64,000 nt of DNA from Tabrizicola sp. (GCF_022842145.1 NZ_JALHQD010000001.1:68127-132126); one strand, 5' to 3'; positions 40,001 through 48,725 are shown, numbered from the stretch's first letter. Translations and numbers: made by a program. Notes: generated by a model from the sequence alone, not told the origin.

Positions 40001-40182
40001 CGCTCGCTGTCCTCGGGCGAGATACCGGTGTAGTGTATGCTGACGTAAAGGATCGGGATCTGAATGTCCGGCTCGGCTTCCTTCGGGATCGAGACGTAGG
40101 CCATCGCCCCGGCCAGCATCAGGAACAGAAGGACCGAGATCGTCAGCCGGGCATTGGCAATGGCGGTTTCGACGATCTTCAT
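37033..40182 (-). CDS. Efflux RND transporter permease
   Basis: The 1049-residue protein has the RND layout: one N-terminal helix (ISVLLFLMLAGAMAYVSIPKEAEPDIQIP), two large periplasmic loops and two groups of helices, with the proton-relay helix containing GMLVDDAIIVTEYAERR. C-terminal helices carry GVVVNNNIVLIDTYD. The family pumps drugs, metals or solvents out as trimers with a periplasmic adaptor and an outer-membrane channel. The adaptor gene precedes it with a 4-nt overlap; no TolC is adjacent. Confidence 0.95.
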   Translation of the reverse strand: MKIVETAIANARLTISVLLFLMLAGAMAYVSIPKEAEPDIQIPILYVSIHYTGISPEDSERLLLRPMETALKSITGIKKMTSTAYQGGGNVLIEFQAGADLKKALDDVRNKVDMARPELPDGADEPTVNEVNLSEFPILVITLSGDVPERVLAKAGRELRDRIEELPPVLNGELQGVRDDLVEVVIDPGKLATYGLRPDILIAGFAAGNQLVAAGSLEGAEGRYAIKVPSLLETIEDVANLPVVSTGTATVRVRDIASILPTLKEPETVTRLNGASAIAIEVSKRSGANLIETVDQVKAVTEEFKALLPEGTEVTFSQDKSKDIRQLLFDLQNSVLTAVILVFIVILYALSVRASILIGLAIPASFLMGMLALSLWGFTVNIVVLFSLILAVGMLVDDAIIVTEYAERRMSEGMDKREAFAMASHKMTGPVVAATMTRVAAFSPLLFWPGIVGEFMKYLPITLIVTLSASLVYALIFVPTLGALIAKPFKHPPEHKDGAYMWVVGKAVRHPVIMLFVAVGLLVSVPFAYAKYGKGVIFFPDVEPEFGLLYVKARGNLSIAEKDALVAQAEARILGWPGIETVYTRTGAGGSMGNEVDADVIGVIQYEFVDWRERKNANAILADLRQAMVGIPGVDIQVSVPQAGPPTGKAIQIQLSADDPTYLNEVAQQVAARLATVPDVIDISNGLPPPGVDWELQVDRAAASRYGIAPSTVGAMVQLVTGGLKLSDYRPAGADDAVDIVLRLPADQRTISALDQLRIQTAERSVPISNFVTRKAAPTTGTLTRLDSARTVTVQAGIREGVQPDAIYAQVTAALEEANLDQYGIRWKLAGEDAEQAEAGAFLSKAFGAAIFLIFIVLLAQFNNFTSVWLVLSAVVMSTIGVLLGLMIMAQPFTMVMTGIGIIALAGVVVNNNIVLIDTYDTLRREGRPKIEAILQTCRERARPVVLTALTAILGVLPIAFGLNMELLSHEVTIGAPSTQWWIALSSAIVYGLAFATVLTLIIIPSMLMLVTRADHPKPWFWQREKRRAWYAEHRPAKLRGRGGAQPAE

Positions 40183-41273
40183 TGGCCGACCCCTGAGGCC
40201 ACCTCGACCGTGTCGCCATCGCGGACCAGGTCCTGGCCCGCAGTGACGATGCGGACATCTTCGGGAACGCCCATGACGACCAAGCCTTCAGGGGTATCGT
40301 CGATGATCTGCACCGCGGCGAACTTCGCCACGTTGTCCTTGCCGACGACGCGCAGGCCAAGCTCGCCCGTGTCCGAAAGCGTGATGATCGACCGCGGCAC
40401 CACGACGGCGCGGACCGGCTGGGCAAAAAGCGAGACCTGGGCCGTCATCCCCGACGGCAGCGTCATCCGCGGGTTCGGCAGGGCGATCTCGACCGGGAAA
40501 GTCCGGGTCTGGGCCGAGGCTTCGCGCGCAACCAACCGGACCGTCCCCTCCATCTCGGTGCCATTGGCCAGCCTTACCTTGGCGGTCGAGCCGACGGCGA
40601 CAGCCGCAAGGTCGACCTCGCTGACCTCGGCCTTCACCAGGATCGGGTCCAGCGAGAGGATGGTGGCAACCGGGGTGCCGGTCTGCACCCACTCACCCAG
40701 TTCCACCGATACGGCATCGACGACACCCGCGAAGGGCGCCTTCAGCCGCAGCCGGTCGGCCGTCGCCTGGGCGCGGGCAAGCTCGGCGGCAGCGGCGTCG
40801 CGGGCGGACCGGGCATTCGTCAGGTTCGACTCCGAGGTGCTTCCGCCCTCGAACAGCTTCTGCGCAACCTCCAGGTCCCGCTCTTTCTGGTCCAGGGCGA
40901 TGCGCGCGATCTCTTCCTGCGCCACGGCTTCGGGACCTTCCAGCGTCATGACCTCGGCCCCCACCTCGACCATTCCGCCCTTGGTCATGGCCAGCGCGGC
41001 GATGACCCCATCAGCCCGCGCGGCAAGCTCCACCCGCTTGTCCGCCTCGGTGATCCCCGACAACCGGATGGCGCGGGCATGGTCGATGAACGCGGGATCG
41101 GCCACCGAGACCGTGCGGATCAGCGGAGTGATCGCGGCAGGCGCCTCGGCAGTCGGGGATTCCTTACCCTCGGCAGTCTGTGCACTGCCCACCGACGAAA
41201 ACTCGCCGGTCGCGATCCAGGCGACGGCGCCGATCATGACACAGAAGGCGGCAATTCGATGGAATTTCGGCAT
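40179..41273 (-). CDS. Efflux RND transporter periplasmic adaptor subunit
   Basis: The 364-residue protein has an N-terminal membrane anchor/signal (FHRIAAFCVMIGAVAWIA), a lipoyl/barrel-sandwich segment (VELAARADGVIAALAMTKGGMVEVGAEVMTLEG), a coiled-coil hairpin, and RLKAPFAGVVDAVSVELGEWV, the membrane-fusion-protein hallmark. It bridges the RND pump and outer-membrane channel. The start is the ATG at 41273; the long open frame upstream lacks similarity. Confidence 0.92.
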   Translation of the reverse strand: MPKFHRIAAFCVMIGAVAWIATGEFSSVGSAQTAEGKESPTAEAPAAITPLIRTVSVADPAFIDHARAIRLSGITEADKRVELAARADGVIAALAMTKGGMVEVGAEVMTLEGPEAVAQEEIARIALDQKERDLEVAQKLFEGGSTSESNLTNARSARDAAAAELARAQATADRLRLKAPFAGVVDAVSVELGEWVQTGTPVATILSLDPILVKAEVSEVDLAAVAVGSTAKVRLANGTEMEGTVRLVAREASAQTRTFPVEIALPNPRMTLPSGMTAQVSLFAQPVRAVVVPRSIITLSDTGELGLRVVGKDNVAKFAAVQIIDDTPEGLVVMGVPEDVRIVTAGQDLVRDGDTVEVASGVGQ

Positions 41274-41614
41274 GGCGAGGCTAAACCCGAATAAACGGTT
41301 GATCGGAAAAGACTTCTCGCGACGCGGGCCCCATATGGCCCGGCGGCCGGAGGTAGGGAAAGACTCTGTACGCGGACGCGCGGAGTCATACGCCTGCGGC
41401 CAAACAAGGTCCAGTCTGCTCTTGCAACCGCTTTGGCATTGACTTGTGCCCGAAAAGTCCCCATGTCCCCCCAATCCGACGCCCGTGCCGCGTGAGCACC
41501 GAAAGGCCCGGATACTCTGGTTCCCATTAGTCACGCAGGGGCGCCGCTTGCGGCACGGTCACGGGCATCAGCCCGGGGCGAGGGTCGCAGGCCCTCTGAA
41601 TGCTGGGATATCCC
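41274..41614. other. 341-nt divergent intergenic region
   Basis: The gap separates the efflux adaptor gene (leftward) from the helicase gene (rightward). It must hold two promoters, but I cannot place either with confidence. I see no RNA gene or convincing hairpin with a U-run. Confidence 0.4.
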
Positions 41615-42970
41615 ATGACCACTTTTGCCGACCTCGGCCTTTCGCCGAAAATCCTGAAGGCGCTGGAAAAGACCACTCTGAAGACGCCGACGCCGATCCA
41701 GGCGCAGGCCATTCCCCATATCATGGCAGGCCGTGACTTGATGGGCCTTGCCCAGACCGGCACCGGCAAGACTGCCGCCTTCGGGCTGCCGCTGCTGCAC
41801 CGCCTGCTGGACATCGGCCACCCGCCGGGACCGAAGAACGTCCGCGCACTGATCCTTGCCCCGACGCGGGAACTGATCGCGCAGATCAAAGACAACTTCG
41901 AAGTCTTCACCAAGGGCACTGCCGTCAAGATCACGATGGTCGTCGGCGGCGCCTCGCTGTTCAAGCAGGCGCAGGCCCTGTCCAAAGGCACTGACGTTCT
42001 GGTCGCAACTCCCGGCCGTCTGATCGACCTTCTGGAACGCGGCGACGTCAAGCTGGACCAATGCGCCTACCTCGTGTTGGACGAAGCTGACCACATGCTG
42101 GACATGGGTTTCATCCATTCCCTGCGGAAGATCGCCAAGCACATCCCGCTGAAGCGGCAGACGATGCTCTTTTCGGCCACCATGCCGAAGGACATCTCGG
42201 AAATCGCCGACACCTACCTGCGCGATCCGATCAAGGTGCAGGTGGCACCCCCCGGCAAGCCGGTCGAGCGGATCAGCCAGGGCGTCCACTACATTCCGAA
42301 CGGCGACAAGGCCCGCGTGCTGGAAGAGTATCTGAAGAAGCACCCGGGCGAGCAGGCTCTGGTCTTCGGCCGCACCAAGCACGGGTCGGAAAAGCTGATG
42401 AAGCTTCTGGCGGTCTGGGGCTTCAAGGTCGGGTCGATCCACGGCAACAAAAGCCAGAACCAGCGTGACCGCACCCTGACCGAGTTCCGCAACGGCGAGC
42501 TTGACGTGCTGGTCGCCACCGACGTCGCCGCACGCGGGATCGACATTCCGACCGTGCGCCACGTCTACAACTTCGACATGCCGAACGTGCCGGAAAACTA
42601 TGTCCACCGCATCGGCCGTACGGCACGGGCGGGGGCCAATGGCTCCTCGATCAGCTTCTGTGCTCCTGCCGAGATGGGCGAGCTGCAGGCCATCGAAAAG
42701 ATGCTGAAGACGCCGCTTCCGGTCGTCGGGGGTGCTCCCTGGGCAGCCGATGTCGTCGCGGCCGCTCCGAAGCCGGGCCAGAACCGCGGCCAGCGGCAGG
42801 GCAATGGCGGACGGCAGGGTCAGAAGCTGACGGCCAAACCGCAGGGCCAGCGGTCCGGCGCGGGCAAGCCTGCGGGTCAGGGGCGTCCGGCTGGTCAGGG
42901 CAAACCTGCAGGCCAGCGCCCGGCCAAGCCGCAGGGCGGCAGCTTCGCGCCGCGCCGCGACGCACGCTAG
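41615..42970 (+). CDS. DEAD-box ATP-dependent RNA helicase (RhlE-like)
   Basis: The 451-residue protein contains the helicase motifs in order: Q motif TPTPIQ, Walker A AQTGTGKT, PTRELI, VATPGR, DEAD, FSATMP, GSIHGNKSQ, ATDVAARGID and HRIGRTARAG. Past residue 385 the tail is low-complexity and basic, rich in Gly, Gln, Lys, Pro with repeated GKPAGQ-type units, fitting RNA binding. I start at the ATG at 41615, in MTTFADLGL, the usual opening. Likely acts in ribosome assembly or cold adaptation. Confidence 0.93.
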   Translation: MTTFADLGLSPKILKALEKTTLKTPTPIQAQAIPHIMAGRDLMGLAQTGTGKTAAFGLPLLHRLLDIGHPPGPKNVRALILAPTRELIAQIKDNFEVFTKGTAVKITMVVGGASLFKQAQALSKGTDVLVATPGRLIDLLERGDVKLDQCAYLVLDEADHMLDMGFIHSLRKIAKHIPLKRQTMLFSATMPKDISEIADTYLRDPIKVQVAPPGKPVERISQGVHYIPNGDKARVLEEYLKKHPGEQALVFGRTKHGSEKLMKLLAVWGFKVGSIHGNKSQNQRDRTLTEFRNGELDVLVATDVAARGIDIPTVRHVYNFDMPNVPENYVHRIGRTARAGANGSSISFCAPAEMGELQAIEKMLKTPLPVVGGAPWAADVVAAAPKPGQNRGQRQGNGGRQGQKLTAKPQGQRSGAGKPAGQGRPAGQGKPAGQRPAKPQGGSFAPRRDAR

Positions 42971-43016
42971 ACGCGACAGGCGGGGTCGGCCAGACCGGCC
43001 CCGTCATCCACCCGTG

Positions 43017-43469
43017 TCAGCTGGCCTCTTCTTCCAGGTTCAGCTTCATCTCCAGCAAGACCTGCTGGATCGCCAGCGTCTCGCGCAGAAGTCGCTTGGC
43101 TTCGTTGACGGATATCTTCCCGTCGCCGATCGCCTGGTTGTATTCCGCCATCAGCATCCCGAACCGCTGCGCCAGTGCCACCACATCCTGGTTCACGCCC
43201 GAGGACGACGCGTTCCGCTTCTCGCCGTCATAGGACAGCGTGATCCCCCGCAGGTCCGCCAGGGCGGCCGTCACATGCGGGAACCGGCTTGAAGATTCCA
43301 GCGCAGCGACCACGTCGATCGGCATGAAGCGGTCGTCGTGCTCGTCGCTGTCCGAATAGTAGCGCCCGAGGGTCGCCTTCGATTTGCCGGTGATCTCGCA
43401 GGCGGCTTCGATCCCCACATCCTTGACCAGCGCTTCGGTGTGCTTCTTCAGATAGGACGCGATCGACAT
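43017..43469 (-). CDS. Small HTH-like protein, unknown
   Basis: The 150-residue protein begins MSIASYLKKHTEALVKDVG and has EAACEITGKSKATLGRYYSD, a plausible helix-turn-helix, followed by MPIDVVAALESSS. The C-terminal third is a charged helical segment (VNEAKRLLRETLAIQQVLLEMKLNLEEEA) likely to form a coiled coil. The layout resembles phage CII-type regulators, but no phage genes are near and no family is certain. The start at 43469 is preferred because the 30 upstream codons include a proline/glycine-rich stretch of no similarity. Confidence 0.7.
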   Translation of the reverse strand: MSIASYLKKHTEALVKDVGIEAACEITGKSKATLGRYYSDSDEHDDRFMPIDVVAALESSSRFPHVTAALADLRGITLSYDGEKRNASSSGVNQDVVALAQRFGMLMAEYNQAIGDGKISVNEAKRLLRETLAIQQVLLEMKLNLEEEAS

Positions 43470-43838
43470 CAGAAACTCCACCAACCTGCATGCCCCTGGG
43501 TCAACCCCGGGGAAACCCGATCTTTTTTTCCCATTAATCGGATGGGAACCGTTTGTCATGGATAAAGAGGTTCCGGGCAGTCCGGAGCGTTAGTGAGTGG
43601 TCGATGTCCCCAGCATCGGCAAGCAGTAAGGTCCGCCGCATCAGGCCGGAGACGGAATGACGGTGTTGCCGACTAAACGCGGCGGACCGGTTTTGTGCAA
43701 GTGTGTGGATGGTACGGGCAAGCCTGCGTTCCGGGCCTGCTGTCTAGACCAGGTAAGTGGTTCCTTCGGCAAAACGGGCCGTGTCTGCCAGTCATCAAGC
43801 TTGCAGCACGGCCCGGTGTTCGGCTAGGGAATCGCCGC
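43470..43838. other. 369-nt gap with long inverted repeat
   Basis: No convincing gene lies between the HTH-like gene and tdk, which are divergent. The gap holds GGTCCGCCGC (43630-43639) and its exact complement GCGGCGGACC (43679-43688) with a 39-nt interval, followed by GGTTTT. A second weaker repeat, GGAACC...GGTTCC, lies near 43553-43576. This could be a structured small RNA with its own terminator, or the leader of tdk. Confidence 0.4.
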
Positions 43839-44417
43839 ATGGCAAAGCTCTATTTCCACTATTCCACCATGAACGCGGGGAAATCGACCTCGCTCTTGCA
43901 AGCCTCGCACAACTACCGCGAAGGCGGGATGCAGACCTATCTGATCACCGCGCAGTTCGACAATCGCGCCGGGGAAGGCCGGATCGCCAGCCGGATCGGC
44001 ATCGGCGAACCTGCCGACACCTTCGGCCCGGATGAAGACATGTTCGAAAAGCTGAAGTCCCGCTTCCAAAACGGCCCTGTCGCCTGCGTCTTCATCGACG
44101 AGGCGCAGTTTTTGTCCAAACCGCAGGTCTGGCAACTGGCCCGCGCGGTGGACGATCTGGGTGTCCCGGTCATGGCCTATGGGCTTCGGGTCGACTTTCA
44201 GGGCAATTTGTTCCCCGGTTCGGCAGCCCTTCTGGCCTGGGCCGACGAAATGCGCGAGGTCCGCACGATCTGCCATTGCGGGAAAAAGGCCACGATGGTG
44301 GTCCGCAAGGGCCCCGACGGCCGGGCGCTGAAGGAAGGCGAACAGGTGGTGATCGGCGGAAACGAGACCTACGTCAGTCTCTGCCGCCGTCACTGGCGCG
44401 AGGCGATGGGCGGTTGA
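43839..44417 (+). CDS. tdk: Thymidine kinase
   Basis: Tdk phosphorylates thymidine for the salvage pathway. The 192-residue protein has the type II P-loop STMNAGKSTSLL, the FIDEAQFL Walker B, the lid region VMAYGLRVDF, and a zinc-ribbon-like CHCGKKATMVVR ... CRRHW. The ATG at 43839 (MAKLYFHYSTMNAGKS) is chosen by homology; an upstream open frame has no similarity. The 3' end overlaps the convergent DMT permease gene by 28 nt. It complements the nucleoside operon at 46.5-51.6 kb. Confidence 0.96.
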   Translation: MAKLYFHYSTMNAGKSTSLLQASHNYREGGMQTYLITAQFDNRAGEGRIASRIGIGEPADTFGPDEDMFEKLKSRFQNGPVACVFIDEAQFLSKPQVWQLARAVDDLGVPVMAYGLRVDFQGNLFPGSAALLAWADEMREVRTICHCGKKATMVVRKGPDGRALKEGEQVVIGGNETYVSLCRRHWREAMGG

Positions 44418-45325
44418 ACCCGCTGCGGCCGCGCGATCAGCACGCCCGCCAGCACAATCAGCGCCATGCCGGCAACCGCGATCCAGGTCAGCGTCTCGCC
44501 CCAGAGAAAGAACCCCCAGGCGGCCGAGGCCGGCAGGATCACGTATTCGAAGACCGACACACGTGACGCCTCGGCGATCTGGTAGGCCTTCACGATCATC
44601 CCCACCCCCAGCAGCGACCCCGCCGCCTGCACGAAGGTCCACCACATGAACTCGCCCGTCGGCCAGACCGGCCCGCGCTGCAGGAAGCCCTCCGGCCCGA
44701 CCGGGACCTCCATCGGAAAGGCCCAGAGGACCGCCATGCCCACCAGCCCGATCACCCCCAGCATACCGAAGAAGCCGGCCACGATCGTCTCGGGCGTCTC
44801 GCCTTCGCACCACTCGCGGGTGGCGATGTTGCCCATCGCGTAAAGTGCTCCCGAGATCACCGGCAGAAGCGCGGCAAAGGTCGCGCCCGACAGCGCCTCG
44901 GGCCCCAGGACCAGGACGACCCCGACGAACCCCACGACGACCGCCAGGATCTGCAGCCCCAGGATCGGCCTGCCATAGGCGAACCGCTGGATCAGAAGGA
45001 CAAAGATCGGCGCGGTGAACAGACCCGCCGCCACCTGCGCCACCGGCAGGAAAGCCAGCGCGCCGAAGTAGATCACCATCGCCGCCCCGTGGATCGCCGA
45101 CCGCGCCATCACCGCTCTCGGTCGCTTGGGCCACAGCTTCAGGCTTAACGGCAGGGCCACCAGCGCCAGGATCGCGAAGGCCATCGCCGTCCTCGTTGCA
45201 TGGAACTGCCAAAGCCCAGCATCGCGGGCGATCACCCGCACGTAATTGTCGGTATAGGCGATCACGCTGGCATAGATCAGGACGGCGCCGAAAGCGGCCA
45301 GGGTTCGGTTTGTCGTATCGGTCAT
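44390..45325 (-). CDS. DMT superfamily (EamA) permease
   Basis: The 311-residue protein has ten membrane helices in two repeated EamA units, with the first containing FHATRTAMAFAIL and the second SVFEYVILPASAAWGFFLWGETLTW, typical of drug/metabolite exporters. The substrate is unknown. The ATG at 45325 (MTDTTNRTLAAFG) is chosen over upstream in-frame codons with no membrane similarity. It overlaps tdk at the 3' ends. Confidence 0.88.
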   Translation of the reverse strand: MTDTTNRTLAAFGAVLIYASVIAYTDNYVRVIARDAGLWQFHATRTAMAFAILALVALPLSLKLWPKRPRAVMARSAIHGAAMVIYFGALAFLPVAQVAAGLFTAPIFVLLIQRFAYGRPILGLQILAVVVGFVGVVLVLGPEALSGATFAALLPVISGALYAMGNIATREWCEGETPETIVAGFFGMLGVIGLVGMAVLWAFPMEVPVGPEGFLQRGPVWPTGEFMWWTFVQAAGSLLGVGMIVKAYQIAEASRVSVFEYVILPASAAWGFFLWGETLTWIAVAGMALIVLAGVLIARPQRVQPPIASRQ

Positions 45326-45498
45326 CTGCTCGCCCGGATTGCCTCGCTCCACTTGCCCGCACATCCGGCCCCCGCGCCAGCCCGAACGCGACCTTTGCGG
45401 CCAAATCCGGGTCGCTTGCGTGCATCCGGTATGGGTGATTGTCGCCGCCGCCGGGGCCGGATAAGCTGGCCGCAAAACAGGCAGAGACCCCGCAGCCG

Positions 45499-46515
45499 AT
45501 GACGGCGCTTCGAAAGTATCAACGGCTGGAATGTGGAGGCCTGTGGCGCGAGACGCCGCAGGACCAGCGTCGTGAGGTTCTGGTCCGTTTCGGTGAGGCG
45601 ACGCTGGTCCTCTCCGATCCCAAAAGCGGTACCGCGATCAGCCATTGGTCGCTTCCAGCCATCGAGCGCCTGAACAAGGGCGAGGACCCACCGATCTTCG
45701 CTCCCGGCCCCGAGGCGAGCGAAAGTCTGGAACTGACCGATCCCGACATGATCGCGGCCCTGGGTGCCGTGCGCCATGCCGTGCAGGCCGCCACCGCCAA
45801 ACCGGGACGCCTGCGGGGGGTCCTTCTGGCCGGGTCGGCCGCGGCCGTGGTCCTTGTCGGGATGATCTGGCTGCCCGGCGCACTCGTCCGCCACACGGCC
45901 TCGGTCGTGCCCCTGGCACAACGGGCCGACATCGGGCAACGCGCGCTCGATGACCTCACCCGCGTGACCGGCGCGGCCTGCAACAACCAGCTTGGCCTGC
46001 AAGCTCTGGCGGCCTTGTCCGAACGGGTCTTCGGCCCGGTCGACACGCCGATCCTCTATGTCCTGCCCGAAGGCGTGGAGCAGCCGCTCCACCTTCCCGG
46101 CGACGTGATCATCCTGCCGCGCCGCCTGATCGAACAGTCGAACGGCCCCGAGGCCGTTGCCGGTGCCGCACTGGTGGAACGGCTGCGCAGCCGCACGCGC
46201 GACCCGATCATTCCCTTGCTGGACTATGCCGGTCTCAAGGCGACGGTGCAGCTTCTGACAACGGCCGATCTGCCCGACGCGGCGCTTGCGGGCTATGGCG
46301 AGGCGCTCCTCCGCGCCGTCCCGGAGTCCTTGGCCGAAACCAGTGTGCTCTCGGCGTTTGAAGCCGCGCAGGTTCCGGCCACGCCCTATGCGCTGGCCGT
46401 GACCCCCGAAGCCAACGCGGGTCTTGCCACGAACGACCCTTACAAGGGCCTCGCGCCGTCACCGCTGATCCCCGACGAAAGCTGGATCGCCCTGCAGGGC
46501 ATCTGCGGCGGCTGA
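45499..46515 (+). CDS. Unknown membrane protein with an inactive M48-like segment
   Basis: The 338-residue protein has a cytoplasmic N-terminal part (1-105), one membrane helix (about 106-126), and an extracytoplasmic part. Residues 201-230 (GDVIILPRRLIEQSNGPEAVAGAALVERLR) match the M48 peptidase segment before the active site, but the HExxH is replaced by LVERL, so it should have no zinc-protease activity. The start at 45499 (MTALRKYQRLECGGLWR) is chosen because the 20 upstream codons are proline/glycine-rich. It is convergent with the SPOR gene (6 nt apart). Confidence 0.7.
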   Translation: MTALRKYQRLECGGLWRETPQDQRREVLVRFGEATLVLSDPKSGTAISHWSLPAIERLNKGEDPPIFAPGPEASESLELTDPDMIAALGAVRHAVQAATAKPGRLRGVLLAGSAAAVVLVGMIWLPGALVRHTASVVPLAQRADIGQRALDDLTRVTGAACNNQLGLQALAALSERVFGPVDTPILYVLPEGVEQPLHLPGDVIILPRRLIEQSNGPEAVAGAALVERLRSRTRDPIIPLLDYAGLKATVQLLTTADLPDAALAGYGEALLRAVPESLAETSVLSAFEAAQVPATPYALAVTPEANAGLATNDPYKGLAPSPLIPDESWIALQGICGG

Positions 46516-46521
46516 CCGCTC

Positions 46522-47046
46522 TCAGGGGTCGATCAGAATCGCGTCGGCAAAACCGGCATTCTTCAGTGCCTGTCGCGCCGCGGTCGCTGCCGCCGCGTCG
46601 GGAAACGGCCCTGCGAAAACCGTGAGCATGGGGCCGCTGCCGCGCTGAATCCGGCCCCTGACCACGGCATAGCCCAGTTCGGCAAGACGCGCCTCGGCCC
46701 GGTCGACATTTTCCGTTCTGCCGTAGCTGCCCACAGCCACGAAGTATCCGCCCCCTGGATCGGCCTGGGTGGTGGTCTCGGTCGCCTGCACCGGCTGCAC
46801 GCCGACCTCCTCGACCACCGGCACGCGCTGGCCCGAGGGCGGGTTGCCGCAGACCGGCACCCCCTTGCGGGACACGCGGGGGATCCACAGCACTTCGGCT
46901 CCGTTTCCCGCGCGGGCGAACATGCAGCCCTTGCTGTCGACGTATTGCAGTCCTGCATATCCCGCCGGAGGCAATTCGGCCGGCCGCAGCGGCTCGGCGC
47001 CGACAGCCGTCCCGGCCACCACCACCAGGGCCGCGATCCGGATCAT
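46522..47046 (-). CDS. SPOR domain-containing secreted protein
   Basis: The 174-residue protein has a signal peptide ([19 protein letters not shown]) and a C-terminal SPOR domain (about residues 98-174: [30 protein letters not shown] ... [21 protein letters not shown]). SPOR domains bind peptidoglycan at division sites. It overlaps upp by four bases (ATGA) and so ends the nucleoside operon, although its own function looks unrelated. Confidence 0.87.
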   Translation of the reverse strand: MIRIAALVVVAGTAVGAEPLRPAELPPAGYAGLQYVDSKGCMFARAGNGAEVLWIPRVSRKGVPVCGNPPSGQRVPVVEEVGVQPVQATETTTQADPGGGYFVAVGSYGRTENVDRAEARLAELGYAVVRGRIQRGSGPMLTVFAGPFPDAAAATAARQALKNAGFADAILIDP

Positions 47047-47675
47047 TTGGTGCCGAACATCCGGTCGCCCGCGTCGCCGAGACCGGGCACAATGTAGCCG
47101 TGGTCGTTCAGATGACTGTCCACCGCCGCCGTGACGATGGGCACATCCGGATGCGCTTCCTTCATCCTGGCAATCCCTTCCGGAGCCGCGAGCAGACACA
47201 GGAACCGGATCTGCTTGGCCCCGGCCTGCTTCAGCAGCGACACCGCCGCCACGCTGGAGTTCCCGGTGGCCAGCATCGGGTCCACGACGATGGCGATCCG
47301 GTCCTCCATATGGTCCGGCAGCTTGTTGTAGTACTGCACCGGCTGCAGCGTCTCGGGGTCGCGGTATAGCCCGACAAACCCCACACGCGCCGCAGGGATC
47401 AACTCCAGGATCCCGTCCAGCAGCCCGTTTCCGGCCCGCAGGATCGAAACCAGCGCCAGCTTCTTGCCCTCGATCGCGGGGGCGTCCATCTCTTCCAGCG
47501 GCGTCTCGATCCGCTTGGTGGTCATCGGCAACTCGCGCGTGACCTCATAGGCCAGCAGCAGGCTGATCTCGCGCAGAAGCTTGCGGAACGACGCGGTCGA
47601 GGTGTCCTTCTCGCGCATCAGGGTCAGCTTGTGCTGGACCAGGGGGTGCGACACGACGGTCAGGTGATCCAGCAT
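47043..47675 (-). CDS. upp: Uracil phosphoribosyltransferase
   Basis: Upp makes UMP from uracil and PRPP. The 210-residue protein begins [26 protein letters not shown], has [14 protein letters not shown], the PRPP loop [12 protein letters not shown], and the uracil-binding [13 protein letters not shown]. Its ATG directly follows the add stop. It is the fifth enzyme of the nucleoside-salvage operon, taking up the uracil released further upstream in the pathway. Confidence 0.97.
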   Translation of the reverse strand: MLDHLTVVSHPLVQHKLTLMREKDTSTASFRKLLREISLLLAYEVTRELPMTTKRIETPLEEMDAPAIEGKKLALVSILRAGNGLLDGILELIPAARVGFVGLYRDPETLQPVQYYNKLPDHMEDRIAIVVDPMLATGNSSVAAVSLLKQAGAKQIRFLCLLAAPEGIARMKEAHPDVPIVTAAVDSHLNDHGYIVPGLGDAGDRMFGTK

Positions 47676-48653
47676 TCAGGCCTCCAACAGCTTTCCGATC
47701 CTGGCCTTGGTATCCGCATCGCAGAAGGCCGCGTCAAGCGACTGGCGCGCGATCCGCCGGAATTGCCCTTCGTCCCAGTCGAACGCCTTGTGCAACTCGT
47801 CATACTCCCGCGCCATCGTGGTGTGGAAGAACGGCGGATCGTCGGTCGAGATGGTGACCTTCACGCCCCGCCGATCCAGTTCCGCAATCGGATGGTCGCG
47901 GAACGTCTTGTAGATGCCCAGCGTCACGTTCGACCCCGGACAGACCTCCAGGACGATCCCCGTCTCGGCCAGCTCGTCGACCAGCGCCAGATCCTCGATG
48001 GCGCGCACCCCATGCCCGATCCGCTCCACCCCCAGATCATGGACCGCATCGCGCACGCTCTCGGGTCCGCCCCACTCGCCCGCGTGCGCCGTAAGCCGCA
48101 AGCCCGCTTCCCGCGCGCAATCAAAGCTCCAGCGGAAGTCCTTCGGCACCCCGATCTTCTCGTCCCCCGCGATGCCGAACCCGACGATCCAACTCCCCGC
48201 CGTCTCGGCCGCACAACGCGCTGTCTCCCGCGCCTTCTCCGGCCCGAAATGCCGGATGCAGGTGATGATTCCGCGCAGGGTGACGCCCAGATCACGCTCG
48301 GCCTCGTCCGCCGCCTCCTGCATCGCGTGCAGGTACTCCTTCCAGGCCCCCACGTCCCGTCCGCCGCAGAAATCCGGGCTGACGAAGGTCTCGCAATACA
48401 CCACCCCCGACTTCGCCGATTCCTCCAGCACCGCCAGCACCAGCCGCTGGTAATCGCGCGGCGACTGCAAGGCCGAGGTCGCCGCCTCATAGACCTTCAG
48501 GAAATCCCAGAAGTCCTTGTAGCGGTAATTCCCCCGCTCATCGAAGACCCCGGCTATGTCCAGATGCTTCTCCTTTGCCAGCCCCGCGATGAAGGCCGGC
48601 GGGGCCGCGCCCTCCAGGTGCAAATGCAATTCGACCTTCGGCAATCCGTCCAC
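47676..48653 (-). CDS. add: Adenosine deaminase
   Basis: Add deaminates adenosine to inosine. The protein begins ...LPKVELHLHLEGA with metal-binding His-x-His, and has the catalytic HAGEWGGPESVRDAV, GHGVRAIED, and CPGSNVTLGIY and STDDPPFF blocks. I prefer the GTG at 48653, which has AGGGAG at the right distance; the frame is open to a GTG at 48692 that has no ribosome-binding site and touches a hairpin. It sits between deoB and upp in the salvage operon. Confidence 0.93.
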   Translation of the reverse strand: MDGLPKVELHLHLEGAAPPAFIAGLAKEKHLDIAGVFDERGNYRYKDFWDFLKVYEAATSALQSPRDYQRLVLAVLEESAKSGVVYCETFVSPDFCGGRDVGAWKEYLHAMQEAADEAERDLGVTLRGIITCIRHFGPEKARETARCAAETAGSWIVGFGIAGDEKIGVPKDFRWSFDCAREAGLRLTAHAGEWGGPESVRDAVHDLGVERIGHGVRAIEDLALVDELAETGIVLEVCPGSNVTLGIYKTFRDHPIAELDRRGVKVTISTDDPPFFHTTMAREYDELHKAFDWDEGQFRRIARQSLDAAFCDADTKARIGKLLEA

Positions 48654-48698
48654 GAAACGCTCCCTGATTTCATCTGTCCACAAGTATCCCACGGGGGT

Positions 48699-48719
48699 CC
48701 GGGGGTGTGAAACCCCCGG
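48699..48719 (-). repeat. Intergenic hairpin between deoB and add
   Basis: CCGGGGGT (48699-48706) pairs perfectly with ACCCCCGG (48712-48719) around a 5-nt loop, just after the deoB stop codon. No U-run follows, so it may stabilise or attenuate the operon transcript rather than end it. Confidence 0.6.
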
Positions 48720-48725
48720 GGGTGG

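Noticed and set aside
39205-41442. 745-residue plus-strand frame opposite the RND adaptor and pump
   Set aside because: Antisense shadow of two well-supported genes.
41433-41450. TGGCA...TTGTGC as a sigma-54 promoter
   Set aside because: The GG-to-GC spacing is off by one and the downstream GC is missing.
43017-43469. HTH-like protein as evidence of a prophage
   Set aside because: No other phage gene, integrase or attachment repeat is visible nearby.
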